A DNA stretch of 64,000 nt from Sphingomonas azotifigens NBRC 15497. GTDB taxonomy: Bacteria > Pseudomonadota > Alphaproteobacteria > Sphingomonadales > Sphingomonadaceae. The first letter of the stretch is position 1. Every line of letters starts with the position of its first letter. Shown piece by piece: positions 17,386-26,016 of this stretch. The notes below the pieces were generated by a model. That model saw only the letters and a list, made by a program, of their open reading frames with translations, was not told where the DNA came from and did no database searches. Where the stretch lies: assembly GCF_002091475.1 (NCBI RefSeq), contig NZ_BCTR01000014.1, forward strand, positions 186,001-250,000, written 5' to 3'. The position numbers were made by a program, and so were the translations under genes.

Positions 17386-17422
17386 GGCGGGTCGCTGGGG
17401 GATCGGCGGCCCGCCACTTTTT
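17386..17422 (+). terminator. Intrinsic terminator after the PEPxxWA pair
   Basis: A 12-bp stem, GGCGGGTCGCTG (17386-17397) with CGGCGGCCCGCC (17404-17415, three G-T pairs), closes a 6-nt loop and is followed by ACTTTTT. It starts 14 nt after the stop codon of paralog 2. The remaining sequence to the fumarase gene (to 17558) should hold that gene's promoter, which is not obvious. Confidence 0.8.
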
Positions 17423-17558
17423 CATCCCCCGCCTTCTTTTCGTTGCCGATCCGCAACGCATCGCGCGCAATCTCCCGCCCGTGCTGGCACCGCGCGGCAA
17501 TGGCCTATAGAGGAACGACGAGCCCGGCATCGGGCACCATTGTTCGCAGGCAGGATCC

Positions 17559-19082
17559 ATGACCGTCCTCATCAAGGAAGCCGATCTCATCGAGAGCGTC
17601 GCCGACGCACTCCAGTACATCTCCTACTACCACCCGATGGATTATATCCGCGCGCTGGGCGACGCGTACGAGGCCGAGCAGTCGCCTGCCGCCAAGGACG
17701 CCATTGCCCAGATCCTCACCAACAGCCGGATGTGCGCCGAAGGCCATCGCCCGATCTGCCAGGATACCGGCATCGTCACCGTCTTCATCCAGTGGGGCCA
17801 GAAGTGCGTGCTGGACAGCGAGCGCTCGCTGCAGGACGTGGTCGATGAAGGCGTACGCCGCGCCTATCTCCACCCGGAGAACCGCCTGCGCGCCTCGATC
17901 CTGCGCGATCCGGCATTCAGCCGCGTCAACACCAAGGACAATACCCCGTGCGTGCTCAACGTCGAGATGGTCCCCGGCGACCATGTCCATGTCGAGCTCG
18001 CGGCCAAGGGCGGCGGCTCCGAGAACAAGTCCAAGTTCGCGATGCTCAACCCGAGCGATTCGATCGTCGACTGGGTGCTCGAGATGGTCCCGAAGATGGG
18101 CGCCGGCTGGTGCCCGCCGGGCATGCTCGGCATCGGCATCGGCGGCACCGCCGAAAAGGCAGTGACGCTCGCCAAGAAGTCGCTGATGGGCGACATCGAC
18201 ATGGCGCAGCTCAAGCAGCGCGGGCCCCAGAACGACATCGAGCAGCTCCGCATCGAGATCTTCGACAAGGTCAACGCGCTCGGCATCGGCGCGCAGGGCC
18301 TGGGCGGGCTGGCGACGATCCTCGACGTCAAGATCCTCGACTATCCGACCCACGCCGCCTCCAAGCCGATCGCGATGATCCCCAACTGCGCCGCCACGCG
18401 CCACGCCCATTTCAGCCTCGACGGCAGCGGCCCGGTCTATCTCGACCCGCCGAGCCTCGACGAATGGCCGAAGGTGGAGTGGGCGCCGTCGAAGGAATCG
18501 ATCCGCGTCGATCTCGACACGCTCACCCCCGAGGTGGTGGCGAGCTGGAAGCCGGGCGACCGGCTGCTGCTCAACGGCAAGATGCTCACCGGCCGCGACG
18601 CCGCGCACAAGCGCATCCAGGACATGCTCGCCAGGGGCGAGGAGCTGCCGGTCGATTTCAAGGGCCGGGTGATCTATTATGTCGGCCCGGTTGACCCGGT
18701 GCGCGACGAGGTGGTCGGCCCCGCTGGCCCCACCACCGCGACCCGCATGGACAAGTTCACCGAGATGATGCTCGCCCAGACCGGGCTGATCGCGATGGTC
18801 GGCAAGGCGGAGCGCGGCCCGGTGGCGATCGAGGCGATCCGCAACCACAAGGCCGCCTATCTGATGGCGGTGGGGGGTGCGGCCTATCTCGTCGCCCGCG
18901 CGATCAAGGGCGCGCGCGTCGTCGGCTTCGCGGATCTCGGTATGGAAGCAATCTACGAGTTTGACGTGAAGGACATGCCGGTCACCGTCGCGGTGGATGC
19001 GACCGGCGAGAGCGTCCACCACACCGGCCCGCTGGTGTGGCGCGAGAAGATCGCCAAGGAGCGGCTGCTCCAGCAGGCGTAA
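17559..19082 (+). CDS. fumA: Class I fumarate hydratase (iron-sulfur)
   Basis: A 507-residue class I fumarase, which interconverts fumarate and malate in the TCA cycle using an oxygen-sensitive [4Fe-4S] cluster. The three cluster cysteines are visible: C67 in RPICQDTG, C185 in GWCPPGML and C277 in IPNCAATRH. The alpha and beta parts are fused, as in FumA/FumB; the beta part carries LLNGKMLTGRDAAHKR and the PTTATRMDKF stretch. Length fits the family. AGGA lies about 5 nt before ATG 17559. The beta-only or L(+)-tartrate dehydratase alternatives are excluded by full length and fusion. Confidence 0.95.
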   Translation: MTVLIKEADLIESVADALQYISYYHPMDYIRALGDAYEAEQSPAAKDAIAQILTNSRMCAEGHRPICQDTGIVTVFIQWGQKCVLDSERSLQDVVDEGVRRAYLHPENRLRASILRDPAFSRVNTKDNTPCVLNVEMVPGDHVHVELAAKGGGSENKSKFAMLNPSDSIVDWVLEMVPKMGAGWCPPGMLGIGIGGTAEKAVTLAKKSLMGDIDMAQLKQRGPQNDIEQLRIEIFDKVNALGIGAQGLGGLATILDVKILDYPTHAASKPIAMIPNCAATRHAHFSLDGSGPVYLDPPSLDEWPKVEWAPSKESIRVDLDTLTPEVVASWKPGDRLLLNGKMLTGRDAAHKRIQDMLARGEELPVDFKGRVIYYVGPVDPVRDEVVGPAGPTTATRMDKFTEMMLAQTGLIAMVGKAERGPVAIEAIRNHKAAYLMAVGGAAYLVARAIKGARVVGFADLGMEAIYEFDVKDMPVTVAVDATGESVHHTGPLVWREKIAKERLLQQA

Positions 19083-19086
19083 GGGC

Positions 19087-19476
19087 ATGGGCACGCCAGA
19101 CGAGACACGATCGCGCCGCCGCGCGCGGATCACGCTGGCGTGCCTCTATCTGCTGGCGGGCGTGCTGCACCTGATGGTGCCGCGCCCGTTCCTGCACATC
19201 ACGCCACCCTGGGTGCCCTACCCCGCGCTGGTGATCGCGGGCACCGGGCTATGCGAGATTGCCGGGGCGCTCGCGTTGCTGACCGTGCGGCTGCGCAAGC
19301 TCGCGGGCGTGATGCTGGCACTCTACGCGCTGTGCGTGTTCCCGGCGAACCTCCAGCACGCGGTGCAGGACCTGTCGACCGGCACCGGGCTCGGCTGGGC
19401 CTATCATGCCCCGCGGCTGTTCCTGCAGCCGCTGCTCTGCTGGTGGGCACTGTGGGCGGGCGGGGTACGACGCTAG
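19087..19476 (+). CDS. DoxX-like integral membrane protein
   Basis: A 129-residue protein with four predicted membrane helices. The pattern R-LACLYLLAGVLHLMVP-PFLHITPPWVPYP, then TGLCEIAGALALL, FPANLQHA and YHAPRLFLQPLL matches the DoxX/YphA-like family (COG4270 type) as I remember it. Function in this branch is not established. It begins 4 nt after the fumarase stop, so it is probably co-transcribed with it. ATG 19087 is the first plausible start outside the fumarase frame. Its TAG stop overlaps the stop of the next, convergent gene in CTAG (19473-19476). Confidence 0.8.
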   Translation: MGTPDETRSRRRARITLACLYLLAGVLHLMVPRPFLHITPPWVPYPALVIAGTGLCEIAGALALLTVRLRKLAGVMLALYALCVFPANLQHAVQDLSTGTGLGWAYHAPRLFLQPLLCWWALWAGGVRR

Positions 19477-19793
19477 CCGCCGAGCACGTCCGACAGATGG
19501 CAGTTCTTGCCCGGCGTCAACGCCTCGACCCGCGCGACCTGCAGGATCGAGCCGCCATCCTTGCCCTCGACATAGCGCCCGATCACCTCGCCATAGGCGG
19601 GCAGCCTGGCCTTGCGGAGCGCGTCCAGCACATGGCCGCCCGGCGCCTCGACCAGCGCATAGCGGTTCTCGGCGAGGTCGCAGCGCCGCAGGACGAGGGC
19701 GCCGCCTTCCCGCTCCACCGTGCCGATGAACACATCCGCGCCCTCCTGCGCCGGCATCGCCGCGGCGGCGAGCGCGATCAGCATGCCGATCAT
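19473..19793 (-). CDS. Small secreted protein of unknown function
   Basis: A 106-residue protein that I do not recognise. A weak signal-like N-terminus (MIGMLIALAAAAMPA) precedes a compact, probably beta-rich chain with two cysteines (RRCDLAENRY and GKNCHLSDVL) that could form a disulfide in the periplasm. It overlaps the upstream secreted-protein gene by ATGA, so the two are translated together and may act together. Confidence 0.6.
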   Translation of the reverse strand: MIGMLIALAAAAMPAQEGADVFIGTVEREGGALVLRRCDLAENRYALVEAPGGHVLDALRKARLPAYGEVIGRYVEGKDGGSILQVARVEALTPGKNCHLSDVLGG

Positions 19794-20428
19794 AGCGGAT
19801 TGCCCTCCTTGTCGAGCAGGTCGATCTTGTACGAGCAGCCGTACAGCGTCTTGCCCGGATGCGAGGTGACGTTGGAAACGTTGAGCGCAATGCGGGTGCG
19901 CGCGCGGAAGTGATCGCCATCGGCGGGATCGGTGATGTCGCTGATCACCCGCTCGCCGAGGAACTTGCGGAACTTGATCTCGGCCTCCGCCTGGGCGCGC
20001 GTCACCTTGCCCGAGGCGACCAGCGCATCGACCAGCCCGTCGGACCCCATCGCATTCTCGATCTTCTCCTTGCGGGCAACGACTTGCGGGTCAGGCTCGT
20101 CGAGGATTGCCAAGATGCCGCTGGAGGTAAACGCGATCCGACGCGTGCTGTACGCCCCTGCGACGACGATCGGGGCCGGCAAATCATATTCCTTCATCAG
20201 GAAATTGCCGGACTTCACCGGCTTCCAGCCGAGCTTGGCGGCAAGCTTGTCGTCGCCGGCCACGGCCATGGCGAAGCCGTTGTAGGTCGGAGCATCGAGG
20301 CGGCACGCGATCGCGTCCCGCACGTCGATCTTGGTCGGATCGACCTCGTCCTCCTGGACAGGCGCAGCAAAGGCGGACGCCGGCAACAGCGCGGCGAGCG
20401 AGGCGATGCGGAAGCAGGATATCTTCAT
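19790..20428 (-). CDS. Secreted protein of unknown function
   Basis: A 212-residue protein not assigned to a family. A clear Sec signal peptide (MKISCFRIASLAALLPASAF, cleavage near AFA-APV) is followed by an acidic, helix-rich mature chain with cysteines in AIACRLD and LYGCSYK. I chose ATG 20428; a GTG two codons upstream is possible but unlikely. It is the first gene of a pair with the 106-residue protein. The 80 bp upstream should contain its promoter. Confidence 0.7.
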   Translation of the reverse strand: MKISCFRIASLAALLPASAFAAPVQEDEVDPTKIDVRDAIACRLDAPTYNGFAMAVAGDDKLAAKLGWKPVKSGNFLMKEYDLPAPIVVAGAYSTRRIAFTSSGILAILDEPDPQVVARKEKIENAMGSDGLVDALVASGKVTRAQAEAEIKFRKFLGERVISDITDPADGDHFRARTRIALNVSNVTSHPGKTLYGCSYKIDLLDKEGNPL

Positions 20429-20509
20429 GCGCACCGGTTATTACGCTGCCGACCAAGCGACAATCGTTTCGCGCCGAAGTGACACGCTGCGCGCGGCGGC
20501 TGGATCATT

Positions 20510-21010
20510 CTATTCCGGCAGGATTCGTACGCGCCGCTTGCCCCAATAGCTGAGGTCGATCGAGAAATGCACCGGTTCGCCCTTTCGTACGAGGATCATC
20601 TGGTCGCCGCGCGCGCCCTCGCCCGTGTAGCTGAACGACCAGCCTTGCTTCTTCAGCGCTTCGCTCACCTTGAGCACCGCCGACTGGTCGCGATCATGCC
20701 ACAGCGTGATCTGGCGGAACCCGCCGCTCCCGTCGCCGCCGGACAGATCGAGCGCCGCCTCATACGGCCCCTCGCCGAGCAGCATCACGCCCGAGCGGCG
20801 GCAGCGCAGGTGGCCGCCGTCCATCTCGATGCAATTGTCGAACCCGCCGCGCTTGGCATCCGCCAGGCTGCCGCTGACGGGCAGGCCCGCATAGGCGAGC
20901 GGCGGCGGCGGCGGCACGGGCGGTTCGGCGCTGCAGCCGGCGAGCGCTGCTGCCAGCGCCGCGGCCAGCGCACCGCGCGATCGGCGTTCCGCCCGAACCA
21001 CTGCCAGCAT
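20510..21010 (-). CDS. Putative outer-membrane or periplasmic lipoprotein of unknown function
   Basis: A 166-residue protein with a lipoprotein signal: a basic N-terminus, a hydrophobic Ala/Leu core and the lipobox LAGC, followed by a Pro-rich linker (PPVPPPPPLAY). Two cysteines (NCIEMDGGHLRC) probably pair. The C-terminal half (ALKKQGWSFSYTGEGARGDQMI) could be a small alpha/beta fold. No family is recognised. It lies 23 bp downstream of the TetR gene in the same direction and may be co-transcribed with it. Confidence 0.7.
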   Translation of the reverse strand: MLAVVRAERRSRGALAAALAAALAGCSAEPPVPPPPPLAYAGLPVSGSLADAKRGGFDNCIEMDGGHLRCRRSGVMLLGEGPYEAALDLSGGDGSGGFRQITLWHDRDQSAVLKVSEALKKQGWSFSYTGEGARGDQMILVRKGEPVHFSIDLSYWGKRRVRILPE

Positions 21011-21033
21011 GCCCTTCTCCCCTCACGGGAATC

Positions 21034-21675
21034 CTAAGCGGTCGACGGTTCCGGTGCAAAGGCCCTCAGGAAGAGATCGACGATATAATCCGCCTCCTCT
21101 TCCATTTCGGCTTCGCTGAACTGGTACCCGAGCATCGCGCGCTGCTGCGAGCCCATGCACAGGCTGGTCAGCGCGACCGCGGCCTTAAGCGAGTCGGAGG
21201 TACGCAGCTGCCCCTTGTGCATCGCATCCTGCAGATACGCGGCCAGCAGCTCGCGGGTGCGCTGCGGACCGCGACGGAAGAAGATCTCGCCCATCTCCGG
21301 CGAGCGCTCGACCTCGGCATGGATCACCCGGTGCAGCCGGATCGCATCCCGCGACGTAACCTTCAGCAATAGGCTGCGGATGAACGCGCATAAGGTCGCC
21401 TTCAGATTGTCCGAAGGGATCAGCAGCTGCATCACCTGCTCGCGATAATCGCGCGTCGCCTCGTCCACGCACGCATCGAACAGCTCTTCCTTCGACGCGA
21501 AATAGCTCCACAATGTGCCCTTGGATCCGCCCAGTTCGGCGGCGATCGCCGACATGGAGACGCCGGCATAGCCCTGCTCCATGAAGTGGCGCTTGGCGAT
21601 GGCGAGAATGGCGGCACGCCGATCCTGCTTCCGCGCCTCGCGCTTGCCCACACATTTGGGGGTTACGATTTCCAT
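21034..21675 (-). CDS. TetR/AcrR-family repressor of the adjacent efflux operon
   Basis: A 213-residue TetR-type regulator. The N-terminal HTH (RAAILAIAKRHFMEQGYAGVSMSAIAAELGGSKGTLWSYFASKEELF, about 20-65) is followed by a helical ligand-binding domain. It diverges from a NodT-EmrA-EmrB efflux operon. Two near-identical 20-bp inverted operators lie in the 90-bp gap, one starting right at this gene's ATG. Autorepression and repression of the pump with relief by a toxic compound is the expected scheme (inference). Confidence 0.92.
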   Translation of the reverse strand: MEIVTPKCVGKREARKQDRRAAILAIAKRHFMEQGYAGVSMSAIAAELGGSKGTLWSYFASKEELFDACVDEATRDYREQVMQLLIPSDNLKATLCAFIRSLLLKVTSRDAIRLHRVIHAEVERSPEMGEIFFRRGPQRTRELLAAYLQDAMHKGQLRTSDSLKAAVALTSLCMGSQQRAMLGYQFSEAEMEEEADYIVDLFLRAFAPEPSTA

Positions 21676-21695
21676 AACCGTACTATAGGGTACGA
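21676..21695. promoter_or_regulatory. TetR operator site 1
   Basis: AACCGTACTATAGGGTACGA. It contains inverted half-sites CGTAC and GTACG around a 6-nt centre and matches site 2 in the opposite orientation at 19 of 20 positions. It ends at the tetR start codon and covers the likely tetR -10 box, which fits autorepression. Confidence 0.75.
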
Positions 21696-21709
21696 TTTTC
21701 TATTGACAA
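21682..21709 (-). promoter_or_regulatory. tetR promoter (possibly leaderless)
   Basis: On the minus strand, TTGTCA (complement of 21704-21709), a 16-nt spacer and TATAGT (complement of 21682-21687). The -10 box lies only 6 nt before ATG 21675, so transcription would begin at or next to the start codon. The opposite strand has TTGACA at 21703-21708, a good -35 for the efflux operon; its -10 box is poor (around 21726-21731). Confidence 0.5.
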
Positions 21710-21735
21710 GGCCGGAAGCGCTCTCCATCTGGAAC

Positions 21736-21755
21736 TCGTACCCAATAGTACGGTT
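21736..21755. promoter_or_regulatory. TetR operator site 2
   Basis: TCGTACCCAATAGTACGGTT, the reverse complement of site 1 with one mismatch. It lies 10 bp before the nodT-like ATG, between the promoter region and the start codon, where bound repressor would block the efflux operon. Confidence 0.75.
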
Positions 21756-21765
21756 TTTCCTGACC

Positions 21766-23232
21766 ATGACGAGTCGTTTCCCAACAACGCCCTTGTTGCT
21801 GTCCGCGGCTGCTGCCTCGGCGCTGGCTGCGTGCGCCCCGGTGCCCAACCTGGGCGCGCGACCCGAAATGCGCGCGGCCAAAAGCTATGCCGCCGGCCAG
21901 TCGCTGGCCGGCGATGCGCAGGCGCAATGGCCCGTCACCAACTGGTGGACCGCCTATAACGATCCGCAGCTCAACACGTTGATGGATGAGGCTTTCCGTG
22001 GCGCGCCCGATCTCGCGGTCGCCGCCGCGCGCCTGCGTTCGGCCCAGGCCTATGCGGTGCAGGTGGGCGCGGCCCGTCTCCCGCGCGTCGATGCCAGCGC
22101 ATCCGCCGCGGCGAACCAGATCAACACCGGCGACAGCCTGCCGATCAATGTTCCCTCGAACGTGCAGACGATCGGCTATGGCACGCTGAACCTGAGCTTC
22201 GATCTCGACATCTGGGGCAAGACCCGCGCCCAGCTCGCCGCCGCCACGTCCGAGGCCGAGGCCGCGCGCCTCGAGCTGGAGCAGGCGCGCCTTGCGCTGT
22301 CGACCAATATCGCCGCCGCCTATGCCGATCTCGCGCGCCTCGCGGCCGATCGCCGCGTGCAGGAGCGCGCGCTCGAAGTTCGCCTGGCGACGCAGAAGCT
22401 GGTCACCGATCGGGTGACCAATGGGCTCGAGACGCGCGCCGAGGAGAAGCAGGCCGCCTCCGCCGTGCCCGCCGCCCGCGCGCAGCTCGCCGCGATCGAC
22501 GAGGATATCGGCCTCACCCGCAACCGCATCGCCGCCTTGCTCGGCCAGGGCCCCGATCGCGGGCTCAGCATCGCCCTGCCGACGGCGCCGACCGAGGCGC
22601 GCGGCATCCCCGCCGATGTCACCACCGATCTGATCGGCCGCCGCCCGGACATCGCCGCTGCCCGCGCGCGGGTCGAAGCCGCCGCCAGCCGCATCAAGGT
22701 CGCCCGCGCCAACTTCTATCCGTCGATCCGCCTCAGCGCGCTCGCCGGCTATGGTGCGCTCGGGCTCGACAATCTCGTCAAGGGCAATGGCGCAGCCGTG
22801 TTCCAGGCCGGCCCGGCGATCAGCCTGCCGATCTTCCACGGCGGCGAGCTGCGCGGCCAATATGCCGGCGCCCGTGCGACCTATGACGAGGCCGTCGCCA
22901 ATTACGACAACAACGTCACCGCCGCCTATCATCAGGTCGCCGATGCGGTGACCAGCCAGAAAGCGCTGGCCACGCGCCTCGCCCAGAGCCGGCAGGCACT
23001 GGACGATTCCGAACAGGCCTATTCCATCGCGCAGCAACGCTATCAAGGCGGGCTGTCGCGGTTTCTTGATGTTCTGACCGCCGAGGAGAGGGTGTTGCAG
23101 AACCGCCAGATCGTAGCCGAATTGGAAGCGCGCGCGTTCACGCTCGACGTCCAGCTCGTCCGCGCGCTTGGCGGAGGCTTTTCCCCCAACAATGCGGCGG
23201 TTGCCGCTTCCGAGGTCAAGACCCATGGCTGA
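21766..23232 (+). CDS. NodT-family outer membrane lipoprotein channel of a tripartite efflux pump
   Basis: 488 residues. The signal peptide ends in a lipobox (LAACAPVPN), so the channel is a lipoprotein, as usual in the NodT/OprM group. Two TolC-type repeats follow, with family strings NWWTAYNDPQLNTL, SFDLDIWGKTRAQLAAA, RRPDIAAARARVEAAASRIKVARANFYPSIRL and GLSRFLDVLTAEERVL. It is the outer-membrane exit of the EmrAB-type pump encoded next, overlapping emrA by 8 bp. ATG 21766 places the signal peptide correctly; the frame is open further upstream through the operators, which is not meaningful. Confidence 0.92.
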   Translation: MTSRFPTTPLLLSAAAASALAACAPVPNLGARPEMRAAKSYAAGQSLAGDAQAQWPVTNWWTAYNDPQLNTLMDEAFRGAPDLAVAAARLRSAQAYAVQVGAARLPRVDASASAAANQINTGDSLPINVPSNVQTIGYGTLNLSFDLDIWGKTRAQLAAATSEAEAARLELEQARLALSTNIAAAYADLARLAADRRVQERALEVRLATQKLVTDRVTNGLETRAEEKQAASAVPAARAQLAAIDEDIGLTRNRIAALLGQGPDRGLSIALPTAPTEARGIPADVTTDLIGRRPDIAAARARVEAAASRIKVARANFYPSIRLSALAGYGALGLDNLVKGNGAAVFQAGPAISLPIFHGGELRGQYAGARATYDEAVANYDNNVTAAYHQVADAVTSQKALATRLAQSRQALDDSEQAYSIAQQRYQGGLSRFLDVLTAEERVLQNRQIVAELEARAFTLDVQLVRALGGGFSPNNAAVAASEVKTHG

Positions 23233-24418
23233 CGCTGAACCCGCCATCCACGCTGCGCGCGGCGACGCCGCCGATCGCAAGGAACCCTCCCCCGGCCCGG
23301 CTGCGGTTGCCTCGGACGACAGCAACCGCAAGACGCTGCGCAAGCGGCTGATGCTCGGCGTCGGCGGCCTCGTGCTGCTCGCCGGCCTCGGCTATGGCGG
23401 CTATTACATGGCCGTCGGCAGCCATTATGTGAGTACCGACAACGCCTATGTCGGCGCCGACAGCGCTAGCATCACGCCGATGACCGGCGGCCAGGTGCTG
23501 CGCGTCGCCGTGGCCGACACCCAGGCGGTGAAGAAGGGCGACGTGCTCGTCCAGATCGACGACGCCGACGCCCGCATCGCGCTGGCCCAGGCCGAGGCCG
23601 ATCTCGCCCGCGCCACCCGCCAGTTCGGCCAGACCTCGGCGACGAGCGAAGCGCTGGCCGCGCAGGTCCAGGCCCGCGAGGCGGACATCGCCCGTGCCCG
23701 GGCGCAGGTAGCCGCGGCGCAATCCGATTTCGAGAAGGCCCGCATCGATCTGGCCCGTCGCCAGAAGCTCGCGCCCAACGGCGCGGTCTCGGGCGAAGAG
23801 CTGACCTCGGCGACCAACGCCTTCCAGGCGGCACGCGCGAACCTCGAACTCGCCAAGGCAGGGCTTGCCCAGGCCAGTTCGACCCGCGTGGCGGCGAGCG
23901 GCCAGCTGGTGGCGAACGAGGCGCTGGTACGCGGCACCAACGCCAACACCGCCCCCGAAGTGCTCGCCGCGCGCGCCAAGGTGGAGCAGGCCAAGCTCGA
24001 CCTCGCCCGCACCGTGATCCGTGCACCGTTCGACGGTGTGGTCACGCGCCGCAACGTGCAGGTCGGGCAGCGCGTCGCCCCGGGCGCCCAGTTGATGCTG
24101 ATCGTGCCGCTCAACCAGCTCTATGTCGACGCCAACTTCAAGGAAGGCCAGCTGACCAAGGTCAAGGTCGGCCAGCCGGTCGAGCTGAAGTCCGACCTCT
24201 ATGGCGGCGACGTGAAGTATCACGGCCGTGTCGTCGGCTTCTCGGGCGGCACCGGCTCGTCCTTCGCGCTGATCCCGGCGCAGAACGCGACCGGCAACTG
24301 GATCAAGGTGGTCCAGCGCCTGCCGGTGCGCGTCGCGCTCGATCCGAAGGAACTGCAGGCGCACCCGCTGCGCGTCGGCCTGTCGATGGATGCCGAGATC
24401 GATACCTCGGCGAAGTAA
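23225..24418 (+). CDS. emrA: EmrA-type HlyD-family periplasmic adaptor
   Basis: A 397-residue adaptor for a major-facilitator drug pump. One membrane helix (LMLGVGGLVLLAGLGYGGYY, about 41-60) is followed by YVSTDNAYVGADSASITPMTGGQV (lipoyl half), a long coiled-coil hairpin rich in Ala/Gln/Arg, the second lipoyl half (TVIRAPFDGVVTRRNVQVGQRVAPGAQL) and a beta-barrel with the typical NWIKVVQRLPVRV. It lies between the nodT-like and emrB genes in one operon. Confidence 0.92.
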   Translation: MADAEPAIHAARGDAADRKEPSPGPAAVASDDSNRKTLRKRLMLGVGGLVLLAGLGYGGYYMAVGSHYVSTDNAYVGADSASITPMTGGQVLRVAVADTQAVKKGDVLVQIDDADARIALAQAEADLARATRQFGQTSATSEALAAQVQAREADIARARAQVAAAQSDFEKARIDLARRQKLAPNGAVSGEELTSATNAFQAARANLELAKAGLAQASSTRVAASGQLVANEALVRGTNANTAPEVLAARAKVEQAKLDLARTVIRAPFDGVVTRRNVQVGQRVAPGAQLMLIVPLNQLYVDANFKEGQLTKVKVGQPVELKSDLYGGDVKYHGRVVGFSGGTGSSFALIPAQNATGNWIKVVQRLPVRVALDPKELQAHPLRVGLSMDAEIDTSAK

Positions 24419-24430
24419 GGAACGCCTGCC

Positions 24431-25960
24431 ATGAACGGCCAGACGCAGCGCGGGGGCTTCCTGGAGGGGCCGTCGCTGATCCTCGCCGGCGTGGTGCTGG
24501 CGTTGACCAACTTCATGGTGGTGCTCGACACCACCATCGCCAACGTTTCGGTGCCGCACATCGCCGGCAGCCTGGGCATTTCGTCGAGCCAGGGCACCTG
24601 GATCATCACCTCCTATGCGGTTGCCGAGGCGGTGTGCGTGCCGCTGACCGGCTGGCTTGCGGGCCGGTTCGGCGTGGTGCGTACCTACATCTTCGGCATG
24701 ATCGGCTTCGGCATCTTCTCGGTGCTGTGCGGCATGTCGACGACGCTCGGCATGCTGGTCGCCTGCCGCATCGGCCAGGGGCTGTGCGGCGGCCCGCTGA
24801 TGCCGCTCACCCAGACGCTGCTGCTGCGCATCTTCAAGCCCGAACAGCATGCCCAGGCGATGGGGCTGTGGGCGATGACCACCGTCGTCGCGCCGATCCT
24901 GGGGCCGATCGCCGGCGGCACGATCAGCGACAACTGGTCGTGGCACTGGATCTTCTTCATCAACATTCCCGTCGCCGCGCTGTGCACCTTCGGCGCGATG
25001 CGGCTGCTCACCAAGGCCGAGACGCCCACCGAGAAGCTTTCGGTCGACAAGGGCGGGCTCGGGCTGCTGGTGCTGTGGATCGCGGCGCTGCAGATCATGC
25101 TCGATCTCGGCCGCGAGCATGACTGGTTCAACGATCCGACGATCGTGTGGTTGGGCGTGATCGCCGGGATCGGCTTTCTCGTCTTCCTTGCCTGGGAGAT
25201 CACCGCGAAGGATCCGGTCGTCGATCTGCGGGTGTTCCGCCACCGCGGCTTCACCGTGTCGGTGATCTCGTTGTCCTTCGCCTTCGCAACCTTCTTCGCC
25301 TCAGCCGTGATCATCCCGCAATGGCTCCAGTCGAGCCAGGGCTACACGGCGACCTATGCCGGCTATGCCACCGCCTTTTCGGGCGTGGCGGCGGTGTTCA
25401 TGTCGCCGGTGGTCGCCAAGCTCTCGAACAAGGTCGATCCGCGGTTGCTGGTGTCGTTCGGCATCCTCTGGCTCGGCCTGTCCGCGCTGCTGCGCGTCTA
25501 CTGGAACAGCCAGGCCGGGTTCTGGACCTTCGCCTTCCCGCAGTTCCTGCAGGGCTTCGGCATGCCGTTCTTCTTCATCCCGCTGACCACGCTGGCGCTG
25601 GGATCGGTGTTGCCGGAGGAGACCGCCTCGGCGGCAGGCGTGATGAGCTTCCTGCGCACGATGGCGGGCGCGATCGGCACCTCAGTCTCGACCAGCATCT
25701 GGGACGACAGTTCGCGGATCGCCCGCAGCGAGATCGTCTCGCGGCTGAACACCGACCCGACGATGAGCGCGCTGACGGCGCAGGGTTTCTCGATCGGCCA
25801 GGTGCGCGCCGCGGTGGAACGCGTGGTGAGCCAAGAGAGCCTGACGCTGGCAACCACCCATGTCTTCCTGCTGTCGGCGATCATCTTCGTGTTCGCGGCC
25901 GGCATCATCTGGTTCACGCCGCGGCCGCGCGGCAAGGTGGATATCAGCGCCGCGCACTGA
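24431..25960 (+). CDS. emrB: EmrB/QacA-type multidrug efflux MFS transporter (DHA2 family)
   Basis: A 509-residue inner-membrane drug:proton antiporter with about 14 predicted helices. Signatures include LDTTIANVSVPHIAGSLG (motif near helix 1), LTGWLAGRFGVVRTY (motif A), WAMTTVVAPILGPIAGGTISDNWSWHWIFFINIP (antiporter motif C and helix 5) and FGMPFFFIPLTTLALGSV. Together with the NodT and EmrA proteins it should form a tripartite pump exporting hydrophobic toxicants across both membranes. Expression is presumably governed by the divergent TetR. Confidence 0.94.
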   Translation: MNGQTQRGGFLEGPSLILAGVVLALTNFMVVLDTTIANVSVPHIAGSLGISSSQGTWIITSYAVAEAVCVPLTGWLAGRFGVVRTYIFGMIGFGIFSVLCGMSTTLGMLVACRIGQGLCGGPLMPLTQTLLLRIFKPEQHAQAMGLWAMTTVVAPILGPIAGGTISDNWSWHWIFFINIPVAALCTFGAMRLLTKAETPTEKLSVDKGGLGLLVLWIAALQIMLDLGREHDWFNDPTIVWLGVIAGIGFLVFLAWEITAKDPVVDLRVFRHRGFTVSVISLSFAFATFFASAVIIPQWLQSSQGYTATYAGYATAFSGVAAVFMSPVVAKLSNKVDPRLLVSFGILWLGLSALLRVYWNSQAGFWTFAFPQFLQGFGMPFFFIPLTTLALGSVLPEETASAAGVMSFLRTMAGAIGTSVSTSIWDDSSRIARSEIVSRLNTDPTMSALTAQGFSIGQVRAAVERVVSQESLTLATTHVFLLSAIIFVFAAGIIWFTPRPRGKVDISAAH

Positions 25961-25984
25961 TCCCGCACGCGACGTCAGCTACGC

Positions 25985-26016
25985 CACGGCCCGTTCCAGC
26001 GATGGAGCGGGCCGTG
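25985..26016 (+). terminator. Hairpin terminator after the efflux operon
   Basis: Arms CACGGCCCG (25985-25993) and CGGGCCGTG (26008-26016) extend inward by TTCC with GGAG, including one wobble, to a 13-bp stem with loop AGCGAT. It begins 24 nt after the emrB stop. No T-tract follows, so it may need Rho or act mainly to stabilise the 3' end. Confidence 0.55.
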
